A program made the position numbers and the translations under genes. From positions 144,977,301-145,041,300 of the forward strand of contig JAIOJX010000025.1 of the NCBI GenBank assembly GCA_022376925.1: a stretch of DNA of 64,000 nt, read 5' to 3'. The notes under the pieces are model-generated. The model saw nothing but the letters and a program-made list of their open reading frames with translations, was not told the DNA's origin and ran no database searches. Numbering within the stretch: the stretch's first letter is position 1; each line of letters opens with the position of its first letter. This document shows, piece by piece, positions 1 through 11,343 of this stretch. This DNA is from Tragulus kanchil. Lineage: Eukaryota > Chordata > Mammalia > Artiodactyla > Tragulidae.

Positions 1-319
1 ACTTTATATGCATTCTTCAATTTACAGATTTTATTACTGAATAGGGGTGTAAATTTCAATAGTTTACTAGTGCATTAATGTCACAATACATTACAAGGTA
101 ATTAACCAGAGCTGCCACTATAAACAGAAAAATAGTCACAGCCCTCACTATAAACTACTTAATAAAAGATCCTGAATCAGCATTCACCATTATTTTTCAC
201 ATGATATTAACTCATTAATCAGAACTTAAGAAGTATCTTCATCTAGAAACCCTGTTATTTTTAAATCTTTCATTATGAAAACACCTTTGTTACTATTTTA
301 TACTTAATTTAATTTGATT
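1..319. other. AT-rich sequence, nothing recognised
   Basis: No open frame of note, tRNA-like head or repeat family that I recognise. Base composition is strongly AT-rich, as in most non-repeat stretches of this window. Confidence 0.6.
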
Positions 320-667
320 GATTATATGTTTCTTTTTTTTTTTTTTTAATTTTGGTGGGGGTGGGAGTGGAGTGGGGAGGTAGGGGAGCAGGTGGGCCAC
401 TTCTATTGGTCTTTCATTTGTCCATTTTCATCCATCTTTGTTCTTTGGCCTATATGGGCCTCCCATCGTGGTGGCCTCTGTTGTTGCTGAACGCCGGCTC
501 TGGGCGCATGTGCTCCAGAGCTCCGACTCGGCAATTGGACACATGGGTCCAGCTGCTCCGCGGCACGTGGAATCTTCCCAGGCCAGGGATCGAACCGGCG
601 CCCCTTGCACTGCAAGGCGGTGTCCTTACCCACTGGACCACCAGGGAAGCCCGATTATATGTTTCTT
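320..667 (-). mobile_element. CHR-type tRNA(Glu)-derived SINE, antisense, with 15-bp TSD
   Basis: The element body (about 335-652) reads from the minus strand as a tRNA-derived head with the ruminant CHR-type start GGGCTTCCCTGGTGGTCCAG. It has a B-box-like GGTTCGATCCC (complement of 586-596), a GC-rich body and an A-tail, seen here as the T-run after 331. It is flanked by a perfect 15-bp direct repeat, gattatatgtttctt, at 320-334 and 653-667, the target-site duplication of L1-mediated insertion. The intact TSD suggests a fairly recent insertion. The open frames across it are accidental. The subfamily name is inferred from memory of ruminant SINEs and is less certain than the class. Confidence 0.88.
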
Positions 668-1098
668 ATCGAAATAAGTTCTCTATGATTTTCAGGCATA
701 TTTCTGAATTTTGTATGTTAAAATTTGAAATGAAAGTCTACTTTGATAATTTAGTAGTGGATTTGTAAATAAGGACAAGGGAACTCTTAGCAGAGCTATG
801 TTCTAAAGGTCATGTGCCCTCACCAAGGATGCTTTCTCTCTAACCTTTATTTTGCTTCATTACTACTCATAAAATGCCCTACACGTAGAGTCATGTTTAT
901 ATTAAAGGCAGAATCAGTCAATGAAGCTGTTTAGGAGGAAGTTCATTTTAGGAGCTAAATCAGAATCCTAAGTAGAGTAGAATATTGACATTGAGCCATC
1001 CCACTTGAGGCACCCTCTTCAGTTGGAACTGTTTTATTTTTGGTTTTGTTTTGTGTCATTGTTTTTCTGTACAATGTTTGAGAACCTTAGGAGTCAGT
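668..1098. other. Unassigned AT-rich sequence
   Basis: No gene or repeat family recognised. Confidence 0.5.
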
Positions 1099-1218
1099 CG
1101 TAGAACCCCATCTATGTGTGTGTGTGTGTCTGATGCTTTGCAGCCCCTTGGCCTGTAGCCTGCTGTCCATGGAATTTTCCAGGCAAGAGTACAGTGGTTT
1201 GCCATTTCTTCCTTCACA
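1099..1218 (-). mobile_element. Bov-tA/BovB-tail SINE fragment, antisense
   Basis: A short TG run (about 1116-1129) leads into degraded antisense Bov-tA sequence. The recognisable blocks are a ctgatgctttgcagcccc-type start, tgtccatggaattttccagg and ttgccatttcttcctt. These match the order of the common ruminant SINE 3' region. The tRNA-like head is missing and divergence is high, so this is an old fragment. Confidence 0.75.
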
Positions 1219-2875
1219 ATGTCACTAGCAATTCAGCTCAGAGAAGTTCCCATCAGTAATCAAGGAAAGACATTAACTTCTGAAAAATGTCCTCCATTTA
1301 TATTACTGAGGCTGATATTTTAAATATTATGCTACAGAAAAATTTGGCAGTTACTCTATACATTCTGCTTTCCAATATGATGAGCCACTAGAAATAAAAC
1401 TGGTAAAAACAACATTATATTTATTTTGTATAGTATTGTGTATAATCTTCCTTTAGGTAAGTTCTTATATTTGATCAGAAGCCTAATACTCAATACAAAT
1501 TTATAGAGTTTGCAATGTATACTCTGAGAAAATTATAAAATATTTCAATAATTTTGGAACACTGCATCTATTTTTTAAACTTTTTTGTCTCTAATAAGAT
1601 GAGTAACTTAAACATAGTTCCACTGTCATATAATCAATGAATAAAATAATGCCAGGCATTAAGTTTCATGTTCAGACTGAATTATATTCAGCAAATACAC
1701 ACACTGAAGATACTTTTAAGTTCAAAGTAAACAGATGGTCCTTTGTGGTGCACATATATTAAAAAACTAAACCATAGCCAAAGACAAGCATCACAAATTT
1801 GAGATGTTGACACACAATATTATTTAGTGAAATATAAAAACATTTGATATTGATTAAAATAAGAACAAAATATCTGGCATTCCTAAATGAGAAGTCTCTA
1901 GGCTTGTTCTCTAATGTGCTATGCTGGTGTTTTTCTAACTTACCTGGTTGAAATGTATTATATGGTGGAACATAATCCCCTAGCTTTATCCATGTTTAAC
2001 CCAAGGGAATAAAAATTAAACTTGCATATAACAAAGTACTTTGACCATGTTAGATGAATACCTTTTTCCTACGCTTGCAAATGCAAGTTTTTTTGTTGTT
2101 TTTGGTTTGTTTGCTGTGTTTGAAGTATACTGTGAACACTTATAAGACAGAGGAAGAGAGTATGGCTTGTTATTATTAATGGCAATCCCCACTCCCTTTC
2201 ATTAAGTATGTATCATATGTCAGATTAAATAATTTAGCATACTCCTGCAGGCCCCTTGTGGAAGATCATTTATGTGTTGAAAATAATTATCCAGAGCGTA
2301 GTGTGACTGGTAGTTTATCTCGTGAGGTTCCTAGTCAGCTCATCTTGGTTCTCTCTCAGCCTAAATAAGAAAAAGGGAGCTTCTTTGAATTCTCATTCAC
2401 CATTGGTGGATAAAATGATAGTATTTAAAAAATATTAAGTAGAATCATGATACTGTTGTGATAAGAACATTCTCTTTCAGGTTTGGTATGTCTAGTGGCA
2501 AATCCAGTGATAATGATCCTTGACTTGAAAATGATGATTCTTCCATTGGAGCTGTTGTTCAAGGGAAAGTCAAGTCTCTGAGATTAGGATACATTTAACA
2601 AGCTGTGACCATGGTTCAGTTTGCTGAAATTCACTTCTCCCCACACCTCCCAACCAACTCCTGACACTCTCTGCCTCCTCTTAAGATTGCTGAACAGCTC
2701 AGCTCTCCTCTAAGATCATTAGCATATGTTCAAGTGCTTATTTCTCTTTGCCTTATTTTGGTCTCAGTCTCATTCAGATAACTGAGTATAGCTGTTTTAC
2801 CTTGTTCGGAAAGAAAATATTTATTATTTTCTAGCTGTCAAAATTTACAGTGAGGTATTATTTGTCATTAACAAT
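1219..2875. other. Unassigned AT-rich sequence
   Basis: About 1.65 kb with no recognised gene, exon or repeat. Reading frames are short and closed. Confidence 0.5.
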
Positions 2876-3230
2876 AACAGCTGGGCTCCCCCTGGTGGTC
2901 CAGTGGGTAAGGACACCGCCTTGCAGTGCAAGGGGCGCCGGTTCGAGCCCTGGCCTGGGAAGATCCCACGGGCCGCGGAGCGGCTGGACCGATGTGTCCA
3001 ATCACCGAGCCGGAGCTCTGGAGCGCATGCGCCCAGAGCCGGTGCTCTGCAACAACAGATGCCACCGCGATGGGAGGCCCACAGGAGCCAGAGAACAAAG
3101 ACGGATGAAAACAGAGAAATGAAAGACCAATAGAAGTGTCCCACCCACTCCTCTCCCTCCCCAACCCGACCCCTGCCCAAAATAAATAAATAAATAAATC
3201 TAAAAGATTTGTTTAAAAAAAAAAACAGCT
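2876..3230 (+). mobile_element. CHR-type tRNA(Glu)-derived SINE, sense
   Basis: Same family as the antisense SINE at 320-667 and close to it in sequence over the whole body. The head starts near 2883 (gggctccccctggtggtcca), with a B-box-like ggttcgagccc at 2940-2950. The element ends in an (AAAT)n run at about 3178-3199 and an A-run before 3224. A short direct repeat, aacagct, at 2876-2882 and 3224-3230 may be the target-site duplication but is only 7 bp. The overlapping open frames of 60-111 codons in both directions are by-products of its GC-rich body. Confidence 0.87.
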
Positions 3231-3364
3231 AACATTGATTATGCGTATTAACCTTGTCATATGTTTAAACTAAAAATTGTCTGTATATTCCCCTCTCTCT
3301 CAATTCCCAAAGACAGCCTATCATAATATTTGTCAGGAAATTTAAAAACACTAGCTATTTAGAA

Positions 3365-3835
3365 GGAAAGCTATGAGAAAATGTACAAAATTTATTAAAA
3401 AGCAGAGACATCACTTTGTCAACAAAGGTCCATACAGTCAAATTAGTCATGTAAGGATATGAGAGTTGAAACATAAAGAAGGCTGAGAGCCAAAAATTGA
3501 TGTTTTCAAACTATGGTGCTGGAGAAGACTCTTGAGAGACCCTTGTACTGCAAGGAGATCAAACCAGTCACACCTAAAGAGATCAGTCCTTGAATATTTA
3601 TTGGAAGGATTGATACTGAAGCTCCAATACTTTGGCCACATGGTACAAAGACCTCACTCATTTGAAAAAGCCTTGACGCTGGGATTGAAAGCAGGAGAAG
3701 GAATCAACGGAGGATGAGATGGGTGGCATCATTTACTCAATGGACATGAGTTTGTGGAATCTGGGATATAGTGAAGGACAGGGAAGCCTGGCATACTGCA
3801 GTCTATGGAGTCACAAAGAGTGACTCAACAACAAT
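3365..3835 (+). mobile_element. BovB LINE 3'-end fragment, sense
   Basis: The sequence follows the BovB (RTE clade) 3' region in order. A block aaaaagcagagacatcactt is followed by the ctcttgagagacccttgtactgcaagg and ctccaatactttggccaca blocks, then gatgagatggg and the common BovB/Bov-tA tail (about 3785-3835, cctggcatactgcagtct ... gactcaacaacaa). It is 5'-truncated as usual. No catalytic part of the reverse transcriptase remains, and the frame is broken. Confidence 0.9.
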
Positions 3836-3877
3836 TAATTCCAATTGATACCACCTTTTTGAGTTGGCATCATGTGA

Positions 3878-4092
3878 ACACTTAAGTGTTTACACTTAGG
3901 ATTTCTGCAAAACTCTATGCTAAGCACTTGACATAGATGATTACTTCATTGATTTCCTGAATTTCATGAATCAGATACTATTATTATAGTAATTTCTTGA
4001 ATGGAAAAACTGAGACATACAGAATTTTCTTTTACTTCATAAAGGTTAGACAAGATTTAAGCATTGAAGCCAGGATTAAAACCCAGCTATCA
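3878..4092 (+). mobile_element. MIR SINE fragment, sense
   Basis: Recognised by the ordered MIR core signature: a ctatgctaagcacttgacat block near 3913, an attattat stretch near 3980, a ggaaaaactgagac block near 4003, and a final caggattaaaacccagc block near 4070-4087. It is old and diverged, as expected for this mammal-wide family. Confidence 0.75.
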
Positions 4093-5477
4093 ATAAAATC
4101 TGGTATGGCAGGTTTTCATTTGTATGAAAGGAACTGTAACAATCTCCAAAACTACATACTATAATACATATTTAGTAATGAAGCATATTATCAGCAAGCA
4201 ATGGGAGATCTGATCATCTGCAGTATAGTGTTTTTTTTTTTTTTTTTTTTTAAATTTTCACCACTTCCAGTATTCCTCTCAAAAGCACAATGATAAGAGT
4301 GTTGTTGTGGTTGTTGTTCAGTTGCTCAGTAATGTAGTTTAACATTTACATACCATTTACTACCCAGTGACAAATCATCTTTTGTGTCTGTTGTCTTTTT
4401 TCTATAAAATAGAATAACTTTGTTCTGTTGCCACTCTGTTACCTTTTACTCTTTTCATAAAATATCTTACTCTTTCTCTCAAAAGGGGTATCTAATACTG
4501 TATTTTCCAGTATTATCTCCATAATATAATCCCTAAAAAATAATTTTATACTTGTATACTCAAAGTGATTTATTTACTGCCAGAGGTGGACATGTGGCTG
4601 ATGATACAACTAACTACCACCAGCAGAGCCTGGGAGGGGGTGAAGAAGGAGTTGACTTGAACTTCAAATATAGCAATCACCTGCTTCCATTCCTGCTGAA
4701 TACTCACAGTTGCAAGGTTCTTATTTTTTTTGAGGCACCCATACAACACATGTGTGCACACACCCAAACACACACTATTCCAGAGTATCTTCTTTAATAT
4801 AACAATTCTTATTGACAATAGATTTGGAAGATTGGTATGATAAAGACCAGATGTACAGGAAATCCTTAAATATTAAAATATGTTTTATTCTAAAATTCTG
4901 TTACCCGAGATATAAAATCTATTTTTAGAGATTCATTTTTCATACCTAGATGGTAGGGACTGAGGTACTACAGATACATGCCATCTGTCATGAGAGTGAG
5001 GAGAGTGAGGATTATATTTTTTTTAGTTCTGAAGGGCATATGTTTCTGTATAGGAAGCATTGACTTTGGGTATTATTGATCTCATAATACCTAAACAGCA
5101 TTGCCTTTACACTAAGGGGCACTTGGTTCTCTCAATACTGAGAGGCACATTTCTTTTTGTAAGTTAGAGCTTTGGGTTCAGCAATTATTTCCAGTTCTTC
5201 AAAGGTCAGGAGGAAAAAAAAAAAAAAAAAAAAAAAACCTTCACTCAAGCAATTAGTCCTGTTAAGTTTGACATCAGGTATTTCTGTGTGGATATATCAT
5301 AGAAGTATGTAGCTTCAATTCTAATCCTTGCATTTAATCTTAATTGACTTTAGTTTGTGTTAGGCTCAGAATCCTTCAAACTAGGATTCAACAATATGTG
5401 AACTGATAACTTCCTGATGTACAAGCTGAGTTTTGAAGAGCAAGAGGAATCAGTGATCACAGAGGAAGCAAGGGAGT
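4093..5477. other. Unassigned AT-rich sequence with homopolymer tracts
   Basis: Mostly unassigned. A T-tract lies at about 4231-4251 and an A-tract at about 5214-5237. A scrap of BovB tail in antisense (gttgttgttcagttgctcag) sits near 4310-4330. The 81-codon frame at 4552-4797 has no recognisable motif and I do not call it a gene. Confidence 0.5.
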
Positions 5478-6585
5478 TCCAGAAAAAACATCTATTTCTA
5501 TTTCATTGACTATAGTAAAGCCTTTGGTTATGTGGGTCACACCAAAGTGTAGGAAATTCTTAAAGAGATGGGAGGACCTGACATACCTCATCTGTCTCCT
5601 GAGAAACTTGTATGCATATCAAGAAGCAATAGTTAGAACCAAACATGGAAGAATTGACTGGTTCCAAACTGCGAAAGGATTACGTCAAGGCTGTATGTTG
5701 TCACCCCGCTTACTTAATTTATATGCAAAGTTCATATACAAAATGCTAGGTTGGTTGAGTCACTAGCTGGAATCAAAATTGCTAGGAAAAATATCAACAA
5801 TTTCAGATACGTAGATAACACCATTCTAATGGCAGAAAGTGAAGAGGAATTAAAGAGCCTCTTGATAAGACTGAAAAGAAGAGTGAAAAAGCTGGTTTAA
5901 AACAAAACATTGAAAAAATTTATATGGCATCTGGTTTCATCACTTCATGTCTTATAGATGGAGAAAAAATTAAACCAGTGACAGATTTTCTTTTCTTAGG
6001 CTCCAATATCACTGTGAACAGTCATTGTAGCCAAGAAATTCAAAAACACTTGCTCATTGAAGGAAAGCTATGGCAAAACTAGACAGCATATTAAAAAGCA
6101 GAAACATCTCTTTTCTGACAAAATTCCTTATGCTCAAAGCTGTTTTTTCCAGTAAGCATGTACGTATATGAGATTTGGACCATAAAGAAGACTGAGCACC
6201 TAAAATTGTGGTGCTGCAGAAGACTTTTGAGAGTCTGTTGGACTGCAAGGAGATCAAACTAGTCAGTCCAACTCTACAAAATTTCCTTTAGAAAATCAAA
6301 TGAGAATATTCATTTGAAGGACTGATGCTGAAGCTCCAATACTTGGGCCTCATAATGCAAAGAGCCAATTCATTGGAAAAGACCCCAATGCTGGGAAAAA
6401 CTGAAAGGACAGGAGACAGGGGTGACAGAGGATGAGATGGTTAGATTGCATCACTGGCTCAGTGGACATGAATTTGAGCAAATTCCTGGAGATAATGGAG
6501 GTCAGAGAAGCCTGGTGTGCTAGAGTTCATGGTGTTGCAAAGAGTTGGACAGGACTTAGTTATTGCAAAACAATAACAAACTTTA
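5478..6585 (+). mobile_element. BovB LINE fragment including part of the reverse transcriptase, sense
   Basis: About 1.1 kb of BovB. It starts in the reverse-transcriptase region (aaaacatctatttctatttc at about 5486, then an attgactatagtaaagcctttgg block). It continues through the RT palm remnant, the thumb/connection region and the 3' region, and ends in the shared SINE tail near 6575. It carries many stops and frameshifts, so it is dead. It is independent of the other BovB fragment at 3365-3835, whose aligned part overlaps this one. Confidence 0.92.
5506..5766 (+). pseudogene. BovB reverse transcriptase remnant
   Basis: An 86-codon open stretch inside the BovB fragment. It shows the RT motif-B block LRQGCMLSPRLLNLYAKFIY (about codons 63-82), which in intact BovB reads as an RQGC-x-LSP-x-LFNLYA type motif. 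It is preceded by VRTKHGRIDWFQTAKG, the usual BovB context. The motif-A aspartate region upstream is degraded (the TIVKPLVMWVTPK start corresponds to the YxKAFDxVxH region), and the motif-C region downstream is out of frame. No function is expected. The start codon is arbitrary. Confidence 0.85.
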
Positions 6586-7382
6586 GTTTGCTAACTATAT
6601 ATGATCATGGACAAGCCCAATAACGACAGCAACATACCTTCTCCCAAGAGTTTTCAAGTGTTAAACACCAAATATGATACTATATGTGTGTCTCATATAC
6701 TATAGACTGCTGTACAGATATTATTTAATATAATTTAGCAGCAATACTTCATTGCCCCAGTCTAAAACTCATTATAGCTCATACATTTCATGATCAAGTA
6801 TATGAGTCCTCATACATATTATGATCAAATATATGCAATGTTTTAATCCTCCTTAAATCCTATTTGCTTTTCTATGATAACTTCATATTAAAAATAGCTA
6901 TATTTACCCTGTGAACTTCTGTACATTTAAAATCTCAGATGTGTATGAGACAACTATATATCAGCTTTTCTTTTTCCTCTCCTGAAAGACCAACTTTTAT
7001 TTAATATTCTGTGCTTTGCATCTTATGCATAGTTTAACTTCTGTGCTTAGGGCTAAGACCAAAAAACCCACCTTGAAAAATCCTCAAAATTATATATAAA
7101 ATATGGTTTATCCAACAGTAAGTTGGATGTCAGAAAATAAAAGTACCTCTTGGGAGTGAGGTACTTTTGTGATGACTCGTATGGGAAGATATAAAGTCAA
7201 GGAAACATAACTACTGTAGTCACTCTGGGCTATGTGCTCCTTGAGTAAAATGGCAAATGGATTCTTAGTTCAAATTCTTTTTAAGCGAATATAGTCAAAT
7301 TTAAGTGAAATTCATTGTGCTATAACTATACAGTAGGGAGTGCTTATTATGTGCCAAACACTCTACAGGTTACAGAGAATAT
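6586..7382. other. Unassigned AT-rich sequence
   Basis: No gene or repeat recognised, apart from a perfect inverted repeat at 7139-7168 listed separately. Confidence 0.5.
7139..7168. repeat. Perfect inverted repeat (11-bp arms, 8-nt loop)
   Basis: The arm aaaagtacctc (7139-7149) is the exact reverse complement of gaggtactttt (7158-7168), separated by ttgggagt. A weaker outer match, gtca/tgac, could extend the stem with internal mismatches. It could be the remnant of a small palindromic transposon or a chance hairpin. No family is assigned. Confidence 0.8.
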
Positions 7383-7580
7383 AGGCTTCCCTATTGGCTC
7401 AGATGGTAAAAGATATGCCTGTGATGCAGGAGCCCTGAGTTGGGAAGATCCCCTGGAGAAGAGAACTCTCTACCCACTCTTGTGTTCATGCCTGGAGAAT
7501 TCCATGAGCAGAAGAGCTGTGCAGGCTATAGTCCATGAGTTTGTAAAGAGTCAGACATGACTGAACAACTTTCACCTTCA
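7383..7580 (+). mobile_element. Bov-tA SINE, sense
   Basis: The full Bov-tA order is visible. There is a tRNA-like head, ggcttccctattggctcaga at 7384, then a gggaagatcccctggag block near 7442, tgcctggagaattcc near 7490, a cagtccatga-type block (here tatagtccatgag), and the tail caaagagtcagacatgactgaacaactttca. Moderately diverged. The 81-codon frame across it is accidental. Confidence 0.88.
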
Positions 7581-7804
7581 CTTTTCTTTTTCACAGGAGA
7601 AAAAGTTGGGCCTAACCTACTAGTGGATGTGGTTAACAATATGAAAATACAGATTCAGCATCAAGGTTATGAATAGGTTATGGTTAGATGTATAAAGGAG
7701 AGATATAATGTAGATTGTCATGGAAAACCACTCCACTGAGGTGACTATTGAGCTGAACTGTGAGATCAGAATGACAATGAGTTAACCATGATAAAAATAG
7801 TAGT

Positions 7805-7926
7805 AATTTAGTCGCTAAGTAGTGTCTGACTCCTGCGACCCCATGGACTCTAGCCAACCAGGCTCCTCTGTCTCTTTGATTCTCCAGGCAACAATACTGG
7901 AGTGAGTTGCCATTTCCTTCTCCAAC
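7805..7926 (-). mobile_element. Bov-tA SINE 3' part, antisense
   Basis: Antisense blocks gtgtctgactcctgcgacccc, ccaggctcctctgtc, ttctccaggcaacaatactgg and gccatttccttctcca appear in the expected order. The tRNA head is missing: the match ends at the ttccttctcca block. Confidence 0.87.
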
Positions 7927-9179
7927 TAAAGTTGAATATTATAATCAAAGCCCCTGACATAGATAAGTCATGTTGTGTTAATTCACTTTTCACTAAGCAA
8001 ATACATGGCTTCACATGTACCAGGCTTTGATGGAACTGTGCAGTTTACAGGTCTGTCAAGACTTCTGTTCTCATGAAACATACACTCTAGACAGTGAAAG
8101 AAATAGTAATGAACAAAACAACAGATAAGTGGCTGTGATAATTTGTGAACATACAGGGAAGACTGGGAATACAGGCAGGGTAGTCAGGACTGAAATCATG
8201 TAGCGCTTTTTCAAGGAAAACCCAGAGCTGGACAATAAAGTGGTAAAAAGAGTTTCTTTTTCAGAACTCTTTCAGTAGAATAAAAACCCTGGTATAAAAG
8301 GGGTATCACCTCCAAATACAACATGAACTAAGGGGAATTTATAGCCAAAGAACAGGATGGGGATTAGTGGATGGAAAATTACTAAGGAAACATCAGAGGT
8401 GAGGGGGTTTCTGGAACCAATTTAGTAGGATTTTAGCTAAAGACAGGCCAGGTTGATCAGACATCACCGAGGGGATGGAGGAAGATGAGTATGATCAGAT
8501 ATGGAAGGTGATCAGATATTGAGAGTGAGGTTCTAATTGAACTAATTTAGCAGGACCCTTGCTAAAACTGAATTTCGCAAGTGCATAGACAGACTAGAAG
8601 ATGGTTCAGGAGTTCAGTTAAAACTTGGTCAGGGAAAGAATCTTTGTCAGTCTTGTAGACCATGAAAGGAGTTTGTGTTTTAGTTTAAGATCTGTAAGGA
8701 TCCCTTAATTTTTGCATAGAATTCTGCATAATCTGGTTTTGATTTTAAAAAGAGAACTGTTAGCTACAGGGTAGAAAATGGCATAGAGAGACGTAAATCC
8801 AGTCATATTGGTGTGGCCTTTATTTAAATTTCATTTAGATAATTCCCTCTACCACTTGATTTTTTTTTCTTTTTTTAAGATTCTCTCTCGCTTTTTCCAA
8901 TCCATTTCCTGTTATTGGCCTTTGGGTAATCTGTGACTTCTCTGATCCAGAAGTAGTAGAAAAAATTGGAAACTGACTGTAGAATTAATGGCTGAGCCCT
9001 TTAGAAGTGTCACCTGAGGGAACACACACCTGGATTCCAAAAATTCCCCATGGGTCACAGTCCCTGGAGGGAAGAAGGGAATTAACTGCTAACATATGAC
9101 CCATGAAAACACTGTATTTGCTAAACCCAGGCTGGATATACTGACTATTGACCCTGTTCAAACAAGAAGAGTCTTAGAT
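7927..9179. other. Unassigned sequence, possibly an ancient repeat in part
   Basis: No gene recognised. The stretch near 8020-8170 (maximal at a catgaaacatacactctagac-type block) resembles a common old mammalian interspersed repeat that I cannot name with confidence. The rest is unassigned. Confidence 0.4.
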
Positions 9180-11343
9180 TTTTGACTGGTGATTATTGGA
9201 CTGTTAACCTGTTGTCCAGATTGGTCTGCATCACCTCTAGAGTTGGGAAAGACTTCAGTGTCCACAATTAATCTGATGTGAAATTGGAAGGGAGAAGGTA
9301 GGAAAAGGGATTGTAGCTGAGATTATAACAGATCTTTGTTTACTAAACGTAGCAAACCTTCAGTGTATCCTACAGAAACCATAAATGACTTTGGGGATAG
9401 ATGGCATTAATATCATTATTTTGCATTGAAATTTTCACTACTTTGTTCAAGATTGATTGGGAACAAAAAAATTACTTTATTTCAAGAAAGGATTATTGGG
9501 GGTTCAAACAGTAGTTTTGGGAATACAGAAAGCATGATGCATCCATAGGCAATACATATAAGTATAAGAGAGCATGGTGATTGGTTGGATATATTGGAAA
9601 GGAAAAAGAGAGAGAGTTCCACGATTTCTAACTTGGATAATTTTGGATGAATGTTGATATTCTATCCTGGATGGCCAGGGAAATTCATGGTAACATCAAA
9701 GATCGCCTATTATTAATTCTTTGAATATACATGTAACATGAAATATGATAGGAACTTGTTTTCTTTAAGACCACAGGAGATGTAAAAAATAATTTCAGGG
9801 TGTCTGAGACCTTTAACCTTTTAAAAGTAATCGAATTGGCCCTTTGGTCAGTAGGTGGTTAGTTATCCCAAGATGTAATTTATTTGGAAGAGCATGAGTA
9901 GTGGATTTATGAGATACTGAGTCTGATAAACTTCCCTCCTGGAACCTGAAAGGCATGCCTGCCAGACTTTATTTAGGTTTTAATGAATGAATAAATGAAG
10001 TCAAGGCTATAGAGTGAAAACCACCTCTGGTCATCAAATGGTGCGTGCCTTTCCTTTGTTTCATTCTTTTGAAGTTGTAGAGAGAACAGTTGTACTCCTT
10101 CGTTTCCAGTGTGTATGTTCATTTGAGAGGGGCACCTCAGGGCATACTTTTGTTGTTGTTGTTACATAAAACCATTCTTGAAGATGGAACACAGAGCATA
10201 CAGGCTGTACTACAAACACATAAAACGTGGAATACCAGATGGAAAATGTTAGCCTTGTACCATTTTGACTGGTGATTATTGGACTGTTAACCTGTTGTCC
10301 AGATTGGTCTGCATCACCTCTAGAGTTGGGAAAGACTTCAGTGTCCACAATTAATCTGATGTGAAATTGGAAGGGAGAAGGTAGGAAAAGGGATTGTAGC
10401 TGAGATTATAACAGATCTTTGTTTACTAAACGTAGCAAACCTTCAGTGTATCCTACAGAAACCATAAATGACTTTGGGGATAGATGGCATTAATATCATT
10501 ATTTTGCATTGAAATTTTCACTACTTTGTTCAAGATTGATTGGGAACAAAAAAATTACTTTATTTCAAGAAAGGATTATTGGGGGTTCAAACAGTAGTTT
10601 TGGGAATACAGAAAGCATGATGCATCCATAGGCAATACATATAAGTATAAGAGAGCATGGTGATTGGTTGGATATATTGGAAAGGAAAAAGAGAGAGTTC
10701 CACGATTTCTAACTTGGATAATTTTGGATGAATGTTGATATTCTATCCTGGATGGCCAGGGAAATTCATGGTAACATCAAAGATCGCCTATTATTAATTC
10801 TTTGAATATACATGTAACATGAAATATGATAGGAACTTGTTTTCTTTAAGACCACAGGAGATGTAAAAAATAATTTCAGGGTGTCTGAGACCTTTAACCT
10901 TTTAAAAGTAATCGAATTGGCCCTTTGGTCAGTAGGTGGTTAGTTATCCCAAGATGTAATTTATTTGGAAGAGCATGAGTAGTGGATTTATGAGATACTG
11001 AGTCTGATAAACTTCCCTCCTGGAACCTGAAAGGCATGCCTGCCAGACTTTATTTAGGTTTTAATGAATGAATAAATGAAGTCAAGGCTATAGAGTGAAA
11101 ACCACCTCTGGTCATCAAATGGTGCGTGCCTTTCCTTTGTTTCATTCTTTTGAAGTTGTAGAGAGAACAGTTGTACTCCTTCGTTTCCAGTGTGTATGTT
11201 CATTTGAGAGGGGCACCTCAGGGCATACTTTTGTTGTTGTTGTTACATAAAACCATTCTTGAAGATGGAACACAGAGCATACAGGCTGTACTACAAACAC
11301 ATAAAACGTGGAATACCAGATGGAAAATGTCTTAGCCTTGTAC
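9180..11343 (+). repeat. Tandem direct duplication 1 (unit about 1083 bp)
   Basis: Copy A (9180-10260) and copy B (about 10263-11343) are near identical at a shift of 1081-1083. The differences I see are 2-bp indels: an extra AG in the purine run near 9610, and a CT present at 11331-11332 but absent near 10249. Content is non-repetitive and non-coding. The 82-95 codon minus-strand frames at 10061-10348 and 11142-11390 are the same chance frame, with different ends at the two junctions. Confidence 0.97.

Noticed and set aside
2883..2960. tRNA gene
   Set aside because: The A- and B-box-like sequences belong to the tRNA-derived head of a SINE. The cloverleaf is not complete, and the sequence continues into a SINE body and A-rich tail. 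The same applies to all Bov-tA heads.
350..3180. GC-rich frames over 352-768 and 2845-3180 as genes
   Set aside because: Both lie wholly or largely in CHR-type SINEs, and the same frames appear in both copies because the SINEs are related.
10061..10348. A 95-codon minus-strand frame with near copies at 11142-11390 and 12316-12504
   Set aside because: The three frames are copies of one non-coding segment with different ends at the junctions. No domain, and the N-terminal parts are set by where each duplication begins.
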